Source of the DNA: Rhodoferax sp.
GTDB lineage: Bacteria > Pseudomonadota > Gammaproteobacteria > Burkholderiales > Burkholderiaceae_C
Length of the DNA stretch: 64,000 nt
Assembly (NCBI GenBank): GCA_008015235.1
Contig: SSFF01000011.1
Location: 1-64,000 of the forward strand
Direction of reading: 5' to 3'
In this document: one piece after another, positions 27,237 to 36,043 of the stretch
Layout: each line of letters starts with the position of its first letter
Numbering within the stretch: position 1 is the first letter of the stretch
Program-made: the position numbers and the translations under genes
The notes under the pieces: generated by a model
What the model was told of the DNA's origin: nothing
Seen by the model: the letters and a program-made list of their open reading frames with translations, nothing else
The model's database searches: none

Positions 27237-28145
27237 GTGGTGACACTCTCCTACGACTGGCTGGCGCTGGGCGCGGCCGCTTGCTGGGCGGTCACCGGCC
27301 TGCTGTCGGCACCCCAGGCGCGCCACCTGGGTGCCTTTGCCTTCACGCGCTGGCGCATGGGGCTGGTGTTCCTGTCGCTGGTGCCCGTGGCCTGGTGGTC
27401 GGGCGGGCTCCAGACCCTGGATGCCGGGCAGCTGGCCATCCTGACCGTGAGCGGCCTGGTGGGCATCTTCGTGGGCGACACGGCGCTGTTTGCCTCCATG
27501 AATCGGCTCGGACCGCGGCGTACCGGGGTGTTGTTTGCCACCCACGCCTTCTTCAGCGCTGTGCTGGGCTTCCTGTTTCTGGACGAACGCATGGGCGTGC
27601 AGGCCATGCTGGGCGGTGTGCTGATCGTGGCCGGGGTCATGACCGCCATAGCCTGGGGCACACGCAAGGACGAATCGCACGCTTTCGAGGCCCTGCAGGG
27701 CCACTGGCCCACGGGCGTGGCCCTGGGGTTGCTGGCGGCCTTGTGCCAGGCAGGAGGCTCCTTCATTGCCAAACCGGTAATGGCCGCCGGCGTCGACCCA
27801 GTGGCGGCCACGGTGGTGCGTGTGGGTGTGACCTGCCTGGCGCACCTGGTGCTGCTGTGGTCGGGAGCTGGGGTGGCCCGTGCCCAAGGTGGGCTGACGC
27901 TGCGCGTGCTTGGCTGGGTATTGCTCAGTGGCGCCATTGGCATGGGCTTGGGCATGAGCCTTATCTTGCTGGCCTTGCGCCATGGCGAGGTCGGCATGGT
28001 CGGCATCTTGTCGTCGGTGTCACCGGTGCTGGTGCTGCCCCTGTTGTGGCTGGTCATGGGGCGGGCGCCGGCACGCGGGGCCTGGCTCGGTGCCGCCATC
28101 ACGGTGGGGGGCACGGTGCTGGTGTTGTCTCGGCATTCGGGTTGA
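27237..28145 (+). CDS. EamA/DMT-superfamily transporter
   Basis: 302-aa membrane protein with ten predicted helices arranged as two EamA repeats (about 5-135 and 160-300), each with the usual small-residue-rich helices (LLVGIFVGDTALFASMNRLG; LSGAIGMGLGMSLILL). Relatives export amino acids, metabolites or drugs; the substrate cannot be read from sequence. The start is GTG at 27237 or the adjacent GTG at 27240, with GGAG only a few bases upstream, so the second may be used. It lies 16 bp after ychF and is likely cotranscribed. Confidence 0.85.
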   Translation: MVTLSYDWLALGAAACWAVTGLLSAPQARHLGAFAFTRWRMGLVFLSLVPVAWWSGGLQTLDAGQLAILTVSGLVGIFVGDTALFASMNRLGPRRTGVLFATHAFFSAVLGFLFLDERMGVQAMLGGVLIVAGVMTAIAWGTRKDESHAFEALQGHWPTGVALGLLAALCQAGGSFIAKPVMAAGVDPVAATVVRVGVTCLAHLVLLWSGAGVARAQGGLTLRVLGWVLLSGAIGMGLGMSLILLALRHGEVGMVGILSSVSPVLVLPLLWLVMGRAPARGAWLGAAITVGGTVLVLSRHSG

Positions 28146-28153
28146 TGTATATC

Positions 28154-28174
28154 AAATGCGAATTACTCGCATTT
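28154..28174. promoter_or_regulatory. Fur box upstream of fbpA
   Basis: A perfect 8-bp inverted repeat, AAATGCGA and TCGCATTT, with a 5-nt spacer (ATTAC) lies 42-62 bp before the fbpA ATG. It fits betaproteobacterial Fur sites (AATGCGAAT half-sites), so fbpA should be repressed by Fe-Fur when iron is plentiful. Confidence 0.8.
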
Positions 28175-28215
28175 GCTGTAAGATCGGGCTTTTGCACCTT
28201 CCCGGAGATTCCTGT

Positions 28216-29259
28216 ATGCGACTTTCAGTCCTCGTCACCACCCTCGCGGCCACGCTGTGCCTGTCCGGCGCAGCCCTGGCCCAGAGCAAGGAGCTCAACC
28301 TCTACTCGGCGCGCCATTACCCCACCGACGAAGCGCTGTACAGCGGCTTTACCCAGGCCACCGGCATCAAGATCAACCGCGTGGACGCCGACGATGCCGG
28401 TATCCTGGCACGCCTGAAGGCCGAAGGCAGCGCCTCGCCCGCCGACCTGATCCTGCTGGTGGATGCTGCGCGCCTGTGGCGAGCGGAAGTCGACGGCCTG
28501 TTCCAGCCGGTCAAGTCCAAGGTGCTGGACGACGCCATTCCCGAGCACCTGCGCGCGAAGGCTTCCCCGGAAGGCAGTGCCTGGTTCGGTCTGTCCACCC
28601 GTGCCCGCATCGTGGTGTACGACAAGCTCAAGGTGGCGCGCTCCGATGTGGATACGTATGAGAAGCTGGCCGCCCCCCAGAACAAGGGCAAACTGTGCAT
28701 CCGCAGTGGCTCGCACCCCTACAACCTGAGCCTGTTCGGCGCCATGATGGAGCACTGGGGCGCGGAAAAGACACAGACCTGGCTGGCCGGTCTGGTGACC
28801 AACATGGCACGCTCGCCCAAAGGGGGCGACACCGACCAGATCAAGGGCGTGGCCAGTGGTGAATGCGGCATTGCCGTGACCAACAGCTACTACATGGCGC
28901 GCCTGCTGCGTTCCAGCAACCCCGAAGACCGTGCCGTGGCGGAAAAGGTGGGCGTGGTGTTTCCCGACCAGGCCGGTGCCGGTACCCACATGAACGTGGC
29001 CGGTGGCGGCGTGGCGCGCTACGCCAAGAACCGCGACAACGCCGTCAAGTTCCTGGAGTACCTGGTCAGCAGCCAGGCCCAGAACCACTTCGCCAACGGC
29101 AACAACGAATGGCCCGTGGCCAAGGGTGTCAAGATTGACAACGCGGCCCTGCAATCCATGAGCGGTGGCAGCTTCAAGAGCGAACTGATTCCGGTGAGTG
29201 CCGTCGGCATGAACCAGGTCAAGGTACAGCGCATGCTCGACCAGGTGGGTTTCAAGTAA
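28216..29259 (+). CDS. fbpA: Fe(3+) ABC transporter periplasmic binding protein
   Basis: Periplasmic ferric-iron binding protein of the FbpA/FutA/AfuA family. The start at 28216 has GGAG upstream and opens a signal peptide (MRLSVLVTTLAATLCLSGAALA, cut before QSKELNLYS). The adjacent tyrosines in TNSYYMARLL match the iron-binding Tyr pair of FbpA, and the first-lobe LYSARHYPTDE is typical. Length 347 aa. The track ORF (27982) includes upstream DNA in error. The Fur box explains likely iron control. Permease and ATPase genes follow but on alternating strands. Confidence 0.93.
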   Translation: MRLSVLVTTLAATLCLSGAALAQSKELNLYSARHYPTDEALYSGFTQATGIKINRVDADDAGILARLKAEGSASPADLILLVDAARLWRAEVDGLFQPVKSKVLDDAIPEHLRAKASPEGSAWFGLSTRARIVVYDKLKVARSDVDTYEKLAAPQNKGKLCIRSGSHPYNLSLFGAMMEHWGAEKTQTWLAGLVTNMARSPKGGDTDQIKGVASGECGIAVTNSYYMARLLRSSNPEDRAVAEKVGVVFPDQAGAGTHMNVAGGGVARYAKNRDNAVKFLEYLVSSQAQNHFANGNNEWPVAKGVKIDNAALQSMSGGSFKSELIPVSAVGMNQVKVQRMLDQVGFK

Positions 29260-29283
29260 GCCCTGCGTCGGCGCCAGCCGTCC

Positions 29284-29318
29284 AACCCGGCCCGGAGTTT
29301 CCGGTGCCGGGTTTTTTT
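29284..29318 (+). terminator. Intrinsic terminator of fbpA
   Basis: AACCCGGC...GCCGGGTT stem with an inner CGGA/TCCG extension, followed by a seven-T run. It lies 25 bp after the fbpA stop. Confidence 0.85.
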
Positions 29319-29335
29319 ATGCCAAATCAGGTGTT

Positions 29336-29379
29336 GGCCCGCATGAAATATGCGCAAGTAGCTATCGAAATAGAAGCGC
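29336..29379 (+). repeat. 44-bp dispersed repeat, copy 4
   Basis: GGCCCGCATG...TGCGCA...AGCTAT...AGAAGCG, with 22-nt internal spacing as in the other copies. It lies between the fbpA terminator and the convergent end of fbpB. Confidence 0.8.
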
Positions 29380-29404
29380 GTGAGGCGGGTTCCCACCCGC
29401 CTCT

Positions 29405-31057
29405 TCAGCGGCCGCTGCGCAGGGTGCGGCTCAGCAGGATGACGGGGACCAAGCCCACCAGCACCAGCGCCAGTGCGGGCAGGGCGGCTTCGCCCAGGCG
29501 TTCGTCGCGCGCCAGCTGGTAGGCCATCACGGCCAGGGTGTCGCTGTTGAAGGGGCGCAGCACCAAGGTGGCGGGCAGCTCCTTCATCACGTCCACAAAG
29601 ACCAGCAAGGCAGCGGCGGCCACCGGGCGGCGCAAGAGCGGCCAGTGCACCCGCGCCAGAAGCGCCCAGCCGCGGCAGCCCAGCAGCTGGGACGACTCAT
29701 CCAGGCTGCGCGGAATCCGGCTGTAGCCGCTTTGTACCGACTGCAGCGCCACGGATGTAAATCGCACCAGGTAGGCCCACACCAGGCCCAGGCTGGTGGC
29801 GGTCATGAGGGCCCCCAGCGGGCTTTCAGGCCATATCTGCCGCACCCAGTCCAAGGGAAGCAGCAAGCCGACCACCACCACCGCACCGGGGACGGCATAG
29901 CCCAGGCCGATTGAACGCGCCAGCCACTGCGTGGGGCCCTGGGGGCGGATGCGCACCAGCAGCCCCAGGGCAAGCGCCACGGCACTGGCCAGCACCGCGG
30001 TCAGCAGCCCGAGGCGCAGGCTGTTGAAGGCCCATTGCCCGAACGGTGCCAGCTGCAGCTGCGTCCACTCGCCCAGCAGCGGGCGCAGCATGAACAGCAC
30101 GGGCAGCACAAACCCGGCCATCAAGGGAATGGTGCAGGCCAGCCAGGCCAGCGCCAGGCCGCGTCCGTGCAGCCGCACAGGCTTCGGTGCCTGGGTCAGG
30201 GTGGCGGTCTGGCGGCTACTGAAGCGCAGGCGCTTCTGGGCGCTTTGCTCGATGTGCAGGAACAGTGCCACCAGTGCCAGCAGCACCGTGGCCAGCTGGG
30301 CGGCTGCATAGCGGTCGTCCAGGGCCAGCCAGGCCTTGTAGATGCCGGCGGTAAAGCTTTGCACGCCAAAGTAGCTCACCACGCCGAAGTCGGCCAGGGT
30401 TTCCATCAGTGCCAGCGCCACGCCGGCGGCAATGGCCGGGCGCGCCATGGGCAGGGCCACTTGCCACAGGCGTCGCCACCAGGGTGCTCCCAGCAGGGCC
30501 GCGGCGTCCAGTAGGTTGCTGGCGCGCTCGGCCAGCGCGGTCCGTGTGAGCAGGTACACATACGGGTAGAGCGTGAAGCTCAGCACCCAGATGGCGCCGC
30601 CCAGGTTGCGCACTTCGGGGAACATGCGCCCCTCCAGACCGAACGCGGCGCGCAGGGCGTTCTGCAAGGGGCCCGCGAACTGCAGGAAGTCGGTGTAGCC
30701 ATAGGCCACCACGTAAGGCGGCACCGCCAGTGGAAGCAGCAGAGCCCACTCGAAGAAGCGTCGGCCCGGGAAGTCGAAAATTGTCACGGCCAGCGCGGCT
30801 CCGGTGCCGATCATGGCCACGCCCACGCCCACCCCCAGGCACAGCCACAGCGAGGTCGCAGCGTAACGGGGCAATACCGTGTCGGCCATGTCGCGCAGGG
30901 TCTGCCAGCCTGCGGCATCGAGGTGGAACCAGGTGGCCGCGATCGCCAGCAGCGGCCACACCAGAAACAGCCCCAGCAGCCACAGCGCACCGGAGGTGGT
31001 GCGCAAGGCCGATCCGGGTTCGGGATGGGGCAGGGGAGTAGGCTGGGACGCTGGCAT
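29405..31057 (-). CDS. fbpB: Fe(3+) ABC transporter permease, fused two-domain type
   Basis: 550-aa inner-membrane permease with about twelve helices and two BPD permease domains, each with an EAA-type loop for the ATPase (LLDAAALLGAPWWRRLWQVALP; SRIPRSLDESSQLLGCRGWALL). This is the FbpB/SfuB fusion type. The track start (31144) is a TTG inside the divergent fbpC start; I choose the ATG at 31057 (MPASQPTPL), though no ribosome site is visible there and a start a little further in is possible. It is encoded opposite to fbpA and fbpC, sharing a 66-bp divergent control region with fbpC. Confidence 0.88.
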   Translation of the reverse strand: MPASQPTPLPHPEPGSALRTTSGALWLLGLFLVWPLLAIAATWFHLDAAGWQTLRDMADTVLPRYAATSLWLCLGVGVGVAMIGTGAALAVTIFDFPGRRFFEWALLLPLAVPPYVVAYGYTDFLQFAGPLQNALRAAFGLEGRMFPEVRNLGGAIWVLSFTLYPYVYLLTRTALAERASNLLDAAALLGAPWWRRLWQVALPMARPAIAAGVALALMETLADFGVVSYFGVQSFTAGIYKAWLALDDRYAAAQLATVLLALVALFLHIEQSAQKRLRFSSRQTATLTQAPKPVRLHGRGLALAWLACTIPLMAGFVLPVLFMLRPLLGEWTQLQLAPFGQWAFNSLRLGLLTAVLASAVALALGLLVRIRPQGPTQWLARSIGLGYAVPGAVVVVGLLLPLDWVRQIWPESPLGALMTATSLGLVWAYLVRFTSVALQSVQSGYSRIPRSLDESSQLLGCRGWALLARVHWPLLRRPVAAAALLVFVDVMKELPATLVLRPFNSDTLAVMAYQLARDERLGEAALPALALVLVGLVPVILLSRTLRSGR

Positions 31058-31090
31058 GGGGGGGGTGGAGGGCGCGCGCCGGAGGTGCGC

Positions 31091-31116
31091 TGAATGAGAA
31101 TTGTAGGCAATTAGAA
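31091..31116. promoter_or_regulatory. Possible Fur site in the fbpB-fbpC divergent region
   Basis: TGAATGAGAATTGTAGGCAATT contains the half-site AATGAGAAT and the inverted repeat AATTG-TAGG-CAATT. It is weaker than the fbpA box, but the position between two iron-transport genes supports it. TAGAAT at 31112-31117 could be a -10 for fbpC. Confidence 0.45.
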
Positions 31117-31123
31117 TCCCTGC

Positions 31124-32188
31124 ATGTCTTTGCAAGTTCGCCAACTCTCGGTCCGCTATGCCGGCACATCCCGCGCCGCCGTGCAGGGGGTCTCACTGAC
31201 GTTGCAGGCCGGGGACATCGGGGTTCTCATCGGTCCCTCGGGCTGTGGCAAGACCACCCTGCTGCGCGCTATCGCTGGGCTCGAACCCGTGGCCGAGGGC
31301 AGCGTGGTGCTCAATGGCCGCGTGCTGGCACAGGCAGGCAGCCACAACGATACGGCCCAGGGGCGTGTGGGCATGGTGTTCCAGGACTATGCGCTGTTCC
31401 CGCACCTGAGCGTGGCCACCAATGTGGCCTTTGGACTCCATGGACAGGCCACTGCCACCGTCAAGGCGCGGGTCGACGAGTGCCTAGAGCGTGTCGGACT
31501 GGCCGACTTGCGGAGCCGCATGCCGCACGAACTCTCGGGCGGGCAGCAGCAGCGCGTGGCCTTGGCGCGTGCCCTGGCGCCGGCGCCGGAGTTGCTGCTG
31601 CTGGACGAGCCGTTTTCCAATCTCGACGTCGACCTGCGCGAGCGCCTGGCGTTTGAGGTGCGCGACATCCTGAAGGCCGCCGGTGCCACGGCCTTGTTCG
31701 TGACCCACGACCAGCTCGAGGCCTTCGCTATAGGCGATGCCATCGGCGTCATGCACGAAGGGGTGCTGCACCAGTGGGACGATGCCTTTTCGCTGTACCA
31801 CCGCCCGGCCAGCCGCTTTGTGGCCGAGTTCATCGGGCATGGGGTGTTCCTGCCGGGACGCATTGCACGCGAAGGCAGTGCCGTGGTGGTGGAAACGCCG
31901 CTGGGGCGGCTGCTCGACCCGCGCGAGTGCCCGCTACCCGACGCTTACCCGCAAGGCGTCTGCGAACTGCTGTTGCGGGCCGATGACATCGTCCATGACG
32001 ACCATTCGCCGGTACAGGCCCGCATCCTGCGCCGGGCTTTCCGCGGGGCCGAATTTCTCTATACCCTGCAACTCGACACCGGCCACCAGGTGCTGGCCCT
32101 GGTGCCCTCGCACCACGACCATGCGGTGGGTGACCGCATCGGCATCCGTGCCGAGGTGGACCACGTGGTGACGTTCGCTGCCTCCTAG
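31124..32188 (+). CDS. fbpC: Fe(3+) ABC transporter ATP-binding protein
   Basis: 354-aa ABC ATPase powering ferric-iron import with FbpA and FbpB. Walker A GPSGCGKTT, Q-loop FQDYALFPH, signature LSGGQQQRVALARAL, Walker B ELLLLDEPFSNLD and H-loop THDQLEA are all intact. The C-terminal ~110 residues are a regulatory TOBE-like domain, as in FbpC. No ribosome site precedes the ATG (31124), and the possible -10 is only 7 bp upstream, so the mRNA may be leaderless. The stop TAG is formed by the left end of the MITE-like element. Confidence 0.92.
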   Translation: MSLQVRQLSVRYAGTSRAAVQGVSLTLQAGDIGVLIGPSGCGKTTLLRAIAGLEPVAEGSVVLNGRVLAQAGSHNDTAQGRVGMVFQDYALFPHLSVATNVAFGLHGQATATVKARVDECLERVGLADLRSRMPHELSGGQQQRVALARALAPAPELLLLDEPFSNLDVDLRERLAFEVRDILKAAGATALFVTHDQLEAFAIGDAIGVMHEGVLHQWDDAFSLYHRPASRFVAEFIGHGVFLPGRIAREGSAVVVETPLGRLLDPRECPLPDAYPQGVCELLLRADDIVHDDHSPVQARILRRAFRGAEFLYTLQLDTGHQVLALVPSHHDHAVGDRIGIRAEVDHVVTFAAS

Positions 32189-32455
32189 GGCCTGTTCTCA
32201 CTAATTTCCGAAGATGCGTTGCAATCCAAAAGTCCGTGCGAAAGGCGCAAAACGCAGCCGGGGTTGCCCCCCGGCAAGGCTTTGCAACGCCGCGCAAGGA
32301 CTTTTTGGTTGCAACCCGAAGGGATAGTGGTGAAAACAGCGCCACTCGGCGTTGCATTCCTCGCCCAGACGCCCAGTCTGGGCTTCGTCGTGCGCCTTGA
32401 TTGGCGCTTTTTTCACCGCTTTCGCACTTTGGAAATTAGTGTGAACAGGCCCTAG
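32185..32455. mobile_element. 271-bp MITE-like element with 29-bp terminal inverted repeats
   Basis: The ends are inverted repeats, 27 of 29 matching: CTAGGGCCTGTTCWCACTAA then TTTCCRAAG. The interior contains further imperfect inverted repeats: GTTGCAATCC...GTCCGTGCG against CGCAAGGAC...GGTTGCAAC; CAGCGCCACTCGGCG against CGCC...TTGGCGC; and a tip CCCAGAC/GTCTGGG. No transposase ORF fits; the 78-aa ORF inside runs through these stems and looks spurious. Its outermost CTAG supplies the TAG stop of fbpC on the left and of the yqaA-type gene on the right. A TA or CTAG target duplication would be hidden in these ends. Confidence 0.8.
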
Positions 32456-32928
32456 CTCCACCAGCGCAGCATACCGGTGAGTGCGGCCGTCATCAGCACG
32501 TAGCGCAGGAACTTGCCGATGGCCATGTAGGCCAGGCAAGGCCAGAACGGCAGTCGCAGCCAGCCGGCCACTGCACACAGCGGATCGCCCACCAGAGGCA
32601 GCCATGCCAGCAGGCAGGCCTTGGGGCCGAGTTTGCGCAGCCAGTCCAGCGCGCGGGCATGGAAGCGCTGGTGTTCAAAACGGTCGGCCACGCGGTGGGC
32701 GCCGTAGCCTAGCCACCAGTCCAGCGCGCCCCCCAGGGTGTTGCCGAGCGTGGCCACCAGGATGGCACTCCAGAACATGTCGGGATTGAGCTGCACCACG
32801 CCAAACACCACCGGCTCCGACCCCATGGGAAGCAGGGTGGCAGAAAGGAAGGCCACCACAAAAATGGCGCTCAGGCTCAATTGCGGCAAGGCCAGCAGTT
32901 CGAGCAGCGGGGCAATCCAGGAGTCCAT
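32452..32928 (-). CDS. YqaA-family (DedA-like) membrane protein
   Basis: 158-aa inner-membrane protein with four or five helices (for example LSAIFVVAFLSATLLPMGSEPVVF) and the family's GNTLGGALDWWLG and LLAWLPLVGDPLCAVAGWLR segments. YqaA relatives belong to the SNARE-associated/DedA group thought to flip lipids or support envelope integrity; the exact role is unknown. I start at the ATG 32928 (MDSWIAPLL); 32937 is a GTG. The stop codon comes from the inverted end of the MITE-like element, so the native C-terminus may have been slightly changed by its insertion. Confidence 0.85.
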   Translation of the reverse strand: MDSWIAPLLELLALPQLSLSAIFVVAFLSATLLPMGSEPVVFGVVQLNPDMFWSAILVATLGNTLGGALDWWLGYGAHRVADRFEHQRFHARALDWLRKLGPKACLLAWLPLVGDPLCAVAGWLRLPFWPCLAYMAIGKFLRYVLMTAALTGMLRWWS

Positions 32929-33032
32929 GGCGCGCACTGTATCGGAAGGCGGCAGCCCCAGCCTGCGCGGGTTATTTACATTTGCTTGCCTTGCATTTCA
33001 ATTGCTGAAATTTTGGGCAGGTAAAATCGGGC

Positions 33033-33059
33033 AGCCCCAGCCTCCTTGGGGCTTTTTAT
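33033..33059 (+). terminator. Terminator-like hairpin in the dusB leader
   Basis: AGCCCCA...TGGGGCT stem (7 bp, 7-nt loop) followed by TTTTATT, 24 bp before the dusB ATG. It could end transcripts entering from upstream or act as a leader attenuator. TAAAAT (33022-33027) just before it might be a -10, without a well-spaced -35. Confidence 0.5.
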
Positions 33060-33082
33060 TCCCCCACCTTTCCTCAGTACCC

Positions 33083-34135
33083 ATGCACATTGGTCCGTTC
33101 GCACTGGCGAATCCGTTCTTTGTTGCGCCCATGGCCGGCGTGACGGATCGGCCGTTCCGCCAGCTGTGCAAACAGCTCGGTGCCGGGTATGCGGTGAGCG
33201 AAATGGTGACCTCGCGCCCCGACCTGCAGGCCTCGCTCAAGACCTCGCGCCGCGCCAACCACGACGGCGAGCCCGGCCCCATTGCCGTGCAGATTGCCGG
33301 GACCGATGGCCCCATGATGGCCGACGCGGCGCGCTACAACATCGACCGCGGCGCCCAGATCATTGACATCAACATGGGCTGTCCGGCCAAGAAGGTGTGC
33401 AACAAGTGGGCCGGTTCGGCGCTGATGCAGAACGAGCCGCTGGCGCTGGAAATCGTCGATGCCGTGGTGGCAGCCTGCGCCCCGCACGGGGTGCCGGTGA
33501 CCCTGAAGATGCGCACCGGTTGGTGCGAAACCGAAAAGAACGCAGTGGCTTTGGCGCGCGCCGCCGAATCCGCCGGTGTGCAGATGGTGACGGTGCACGG
33601 CCGCACCCGCGACCAGGGCTATCGCGGCCAGGCCGAATACGACACCATTGCCGCCGTCAAGGCGGCGCTGCGCATTCCGGTGGTGGCCAATGGCGACATC
33701 GACTCCCCCGAAAAGGCCCGCGCCGTGCTGCAACGCACGGGAGCCGATGCCGTGATGATCGGCCGTGCGGCCCAGGGGCGTCCCTGGATATTCCGCGAAA
33801 TTGCCCACTATCTCGCCACGGGCTCCGAGCTTGCGCCACCCCTGGTGCTGGAGGTGAAGCGCTGGCTGATTGAACACCTGCACGACCACTACGCGCTGTA
33901 CGGCGAGTACACGGGCGTGCGATCGGCACGCAAACACATTGGCTGGTATGTGCATGCGCTGCCCGGGGGCGATGTTTTTCGCGCCCACATGAACACCCTG
34001 GAAAGCGCCGAGCAGCAGCTCGGCGCCGTGGGGGAATTTTTCGACCAGTTGAATGCGATGTCCGATCGGCTGCCGGCCCTGCATGGCGCGACGGAACCCC
34101 AGGAGAGAGACGATATGAAGGAATGCACCGTATGA
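33083..34135 (+). CDS. dusB: tRNA-dihydrouridine synthase B
   Basis: FMN enzyme that reduces uridine to dihydrouridine in the tRNA D-loop. The TIM barrel starts at FFVAPMAGVTDRPFRQL. The catalytic Cys lies in INMGCPAKKVCNKWAGS, with further FMN/tRNA elements TVHGRTRDQGYRG, VVANGDIDS and GADAVMIGRAAQG. Length 350 aa from the ATG at 33083; the track start (32738) lies in the upstream gene. It overlaps fis by 4 bp (ATGA), the classic dusB-fis operon of proteobacteria. Confidence 0.96.
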   Translation: MHIGPFALANPFFVAPMAGVTDRPFRQLCKQLGAGYAVSEMVTSRPDLQASLKTSRRANHDGEPGPIAVQIAGTDGPMMADAARYNIDRGAQIIDINMGCPAKKVCNKWAGSALMQNEPLALEIVDAVVAACAPHGVPVTLKMRTGWCETEKNAVALARAAESAGVQMVTVHGRTRDQGYRGQAEYDTIAAVKAALRIPVVANGDIDSPEKARAVLQRTGADAVMIGRAAQGRPWIFREIAHYLATGSELAPPLVLEVKRWLIEHLHDHYALYGEYTGVRSARKHIGWYVHALPGGDVFRAHMNTLESAEQQLGAVGEFFDQLNAMSDRLPALHGATEPQERDDMKECTV

Positions 34136-34365
34136 GCAAGCAGCACCTCGAAGACTGCGTGCGGTCCAGCCTGGAGACCTACTTCCGCGACCTCGGTGGC
34201 ACTGAGCCCAATGGCATGCACGACATGCTGGTGCGCGCCGTGGAGCGCCCGCTGCTGCAGTTCGTGATGCACCAGGCCGACAACAACCAGAGCAAGGCCG
34301 CCCAGTGGCTGGGCCTGAACCGCAATACCCTGCGCAAGAAGCTGGTTGAGCACGAATTGCTCTGA
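34132..34365 (+). CDS. fis: DNA-binding protein Fis
   Basis: 77-aa nucleoid protein that bends DNA and regulates rRNA, recombination and many growth-phase genes. The C-terminal helix-turn-helix (NQSKAAQWLGLNRNTLRKKL) is almost identical to Fis, and the central helices carry LLQFVMHQADNN. The start is the ATG at 34132, overlapping the dusB TGA, with GAAGGA upstream; the track adds three residues. Shorter than E. coli Fis (98 aa) because the flexible N-terminal arm is reduced, as usual in betaproteobacteria. Confidence 0.95.
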   Translation: MSKQHLEDCVRSSLETYFRDLGGTEPNGMHDMLVRAVERPLLQFVMHQADNNQSKAAQWLGLNRNTLRKKLVEHELL

Positions 34366-34416
34366 CCCCGCGAGTCCTGCGCCACCACCGATTTTTAAAC
34401 TCTGAAGCCTCCCACC

Positions 34417-36015
34417 ATGCAAGCACTGCTCTCCGTCTCGGACAAATCCGGCATCGTCGAACTCGCCCAACAACTGCACGCCCAGGGCGTCAAGCTCCTG
34501 TCCACCGGCGGCACCGCCAAACTGCTGGCCGAGAAGGGCCTCCCGGTCACCGAGGTGGCCGAGATGACGGGCTTCCCCGAAATGCTGGACGGCCGCGTCA
34601 AGACCCTGCACCCGCGCGTGCACGGCGGCCTGCTGGCCCGCCGGGACGTGCCCGCGCACATGGCGGCTTTGAAAGAGCACAGCATCGACACCATCGACTT
34701 CCTGGTGGTGAACCTGTACCCGTTCGAAGCCACCGTGGCCAAGGCCGGTTGCACGCTGGAGGACGCCATCGAGAACATCGACATCGGCGGTCCCGCCATG
34801 GTGCGCAGCGCCGCCAAGAACTGGAAGGACGTGGCGGTGCTGACCGATGCCTCGCAATACGCCTCCGTCATCGCCGAACTGAAAGCCACCGGCCAGGTCT
34901 CGCGCAAGACCAAGTTCGCGCTGGGTGTGGCCGCGTTCAACCGCATCAGCCAGTACGACGGCGCCATCAGCGACTACCTCTCCGCCGTGCAGGTGGGTGA
35001 GGACGCCCCGGCGGACGCCGCTGCCCCCACGCTGGACCTGTTCCCCGGCCAGAGCAACGGCCGCTTCATCAAGGTGCAGGACCTGCGCTACGGTGAGAAC
35101 AGCCACCAGAGCGCCGCCCTGTACCGCGACCTGTACCCTGCACCCGGCTCGCTGGTCACCGCCAAGCAGTTGCAGGGCAAGGAATTGAGCTACAACAACA
35201 TCGCCGACGCCGATGCGGCCTGGGAGTGCGTGAAGAGCTTCAACACCCCGGCGTGTGTCATCGTCAAGCACGCCAACCCCTGCGGTGTGGCCGTGGGCGC
35301 CAATGCGCTGGAGGTCTACAGCAAGGCCTTCCAGACCGATCCCACCAGCGCATTCGGCGGCATCATCGCCCTGAACTGCGAACTGGACGAGGCAGCCGCC
35401 CAGCAGATTTCCAAGCAGTTTGTCGAAGTGCTGATGGCGCCCAGCTTCACCGCGGCAGCACTGGAAGTGTTCAAGAGCAAGGTCAATGTGCGCATCCTGC
35501 AGATCGACCTGCCCAAGGGCGGTAGCACAGCGTGGGACCAAGGCCGCAATGCCATGGACATGAAGCGCATCGGTTCCGGCATCCTGCTGCAGACTGCCGA
35601 CAACCACGAACTGACCCTGGCCGACCTGAAGGTGGTCACCACCAAGCAGCCCTCGCAGGACGAGCTGAACGATCTGCTGTTTGCCTGGAACGTGGCCAAG
35701 TTCGTCAAGAGCAATGCCATCGTCTTCTGCAAGGGTGGTATGACCATGGGTGTGGGTGCAGGCCAGATGAGCCGCCTGGACTCGGCCCGCATTGCCAGCA
35801 TCAAGGCCGGCCACGCCAACCTGTCCCTGGCTGGCACGGTGGTGGCGAGCGACGCCTTCTTCCCGTTCCGCGATGGCCTGGACGTGGTGGTGGACCACGG
35901 TGCCACCTGCATCATCCAGCCCGGCGGCTCCATGCGCGACCAGGAGGTGATTGACGCCGCCAACGAGCGTGGCGTGTCCATGGTGTTCTCTGGCGTGCGC
36001 CACTTCCGCCATTAA
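34417..36015 (+). CDS. purH: Bifunctional AICAR transformylase / IMP cyclohydrolase
   Basis: Last two steps of de novo purine synthesis. The N-terminal IMP cyclohydrolase (about 1-190) has the MGS-like fold ([19 protein letters not shown] and [14 protein letters not shown]). The C-terminal AICAR transformylase has [11 protein letters not shown] near residue 285, with the Lys-His catalytic pair, and [12 protein letters not shown]. The length (532 aa) is normal. It follows fis by 51 bp. Its transcript end is probably the hairpin made by repeat copy 5 plus a T-run. Confidence 0.97.
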   Translation: MQALLSVSDKSGIVELAQQLHAQGVKLLSTGGTAKLLAEKGLPVTEVAEMTGFPEMLDGRVKTLHPRVHGGLLARRDVPAHMAALKEHSIDTIDFLVVNLYPFEATVAKAGCTLEDAIENIDIGGPAMVRSAAKNWKDVAVLTDASQYASVIAELKATGQVSRKTKFALGVAAFNRISQYDGAISDYLSAVQVGEDAPADAAAPTLDLFPGQSNGRFIKVQDLRYGENSHQSAALYRDLYPAPGSLVTAKQLQGKELSYNNIADADAAWECVKSFNTPACVIVKHANPCGVAVGANALEVYSKAFQTDPTSAFGGIIALNCELDEAAAQQISKQFVEVLMAPSFTAAALEVFKSKVNVRILQIDLPKGGSTAWDQGRNAMDMKRIGSGILLQTADNHELTLADLKVVTTKQPSQDELNDLLFAWNVAKFVKSNAIVFCKGGMTMGVGAGQMSRLDSARIASIKAGHANLSLAGTVVASDAFFPFRDGLDVVVDHGATCIIQPGGSMRDQEVIDAANERGVSMVFSGVRHFRH

Positions 36016-36043
36016 GCTGAAGTTGAGGGTGTTTTAGCCCTCT

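Noticed and set aside
29405-31144. Start of fbpB at 31144
   Set aside because: It is a TTG lying inside the divergent fbpC coding start.
32219-32455. 78-aa ORF inside the MITE-like element
   Set aside because: It runs through both arms of internal stems and the terminal repeat; no ribosome site or recognisable protein.
33889-36012. 707-aa minus-strand ORF opposite dusB, fis and purH
   Set aside because: It is an antisense shadow spanning three real genes.
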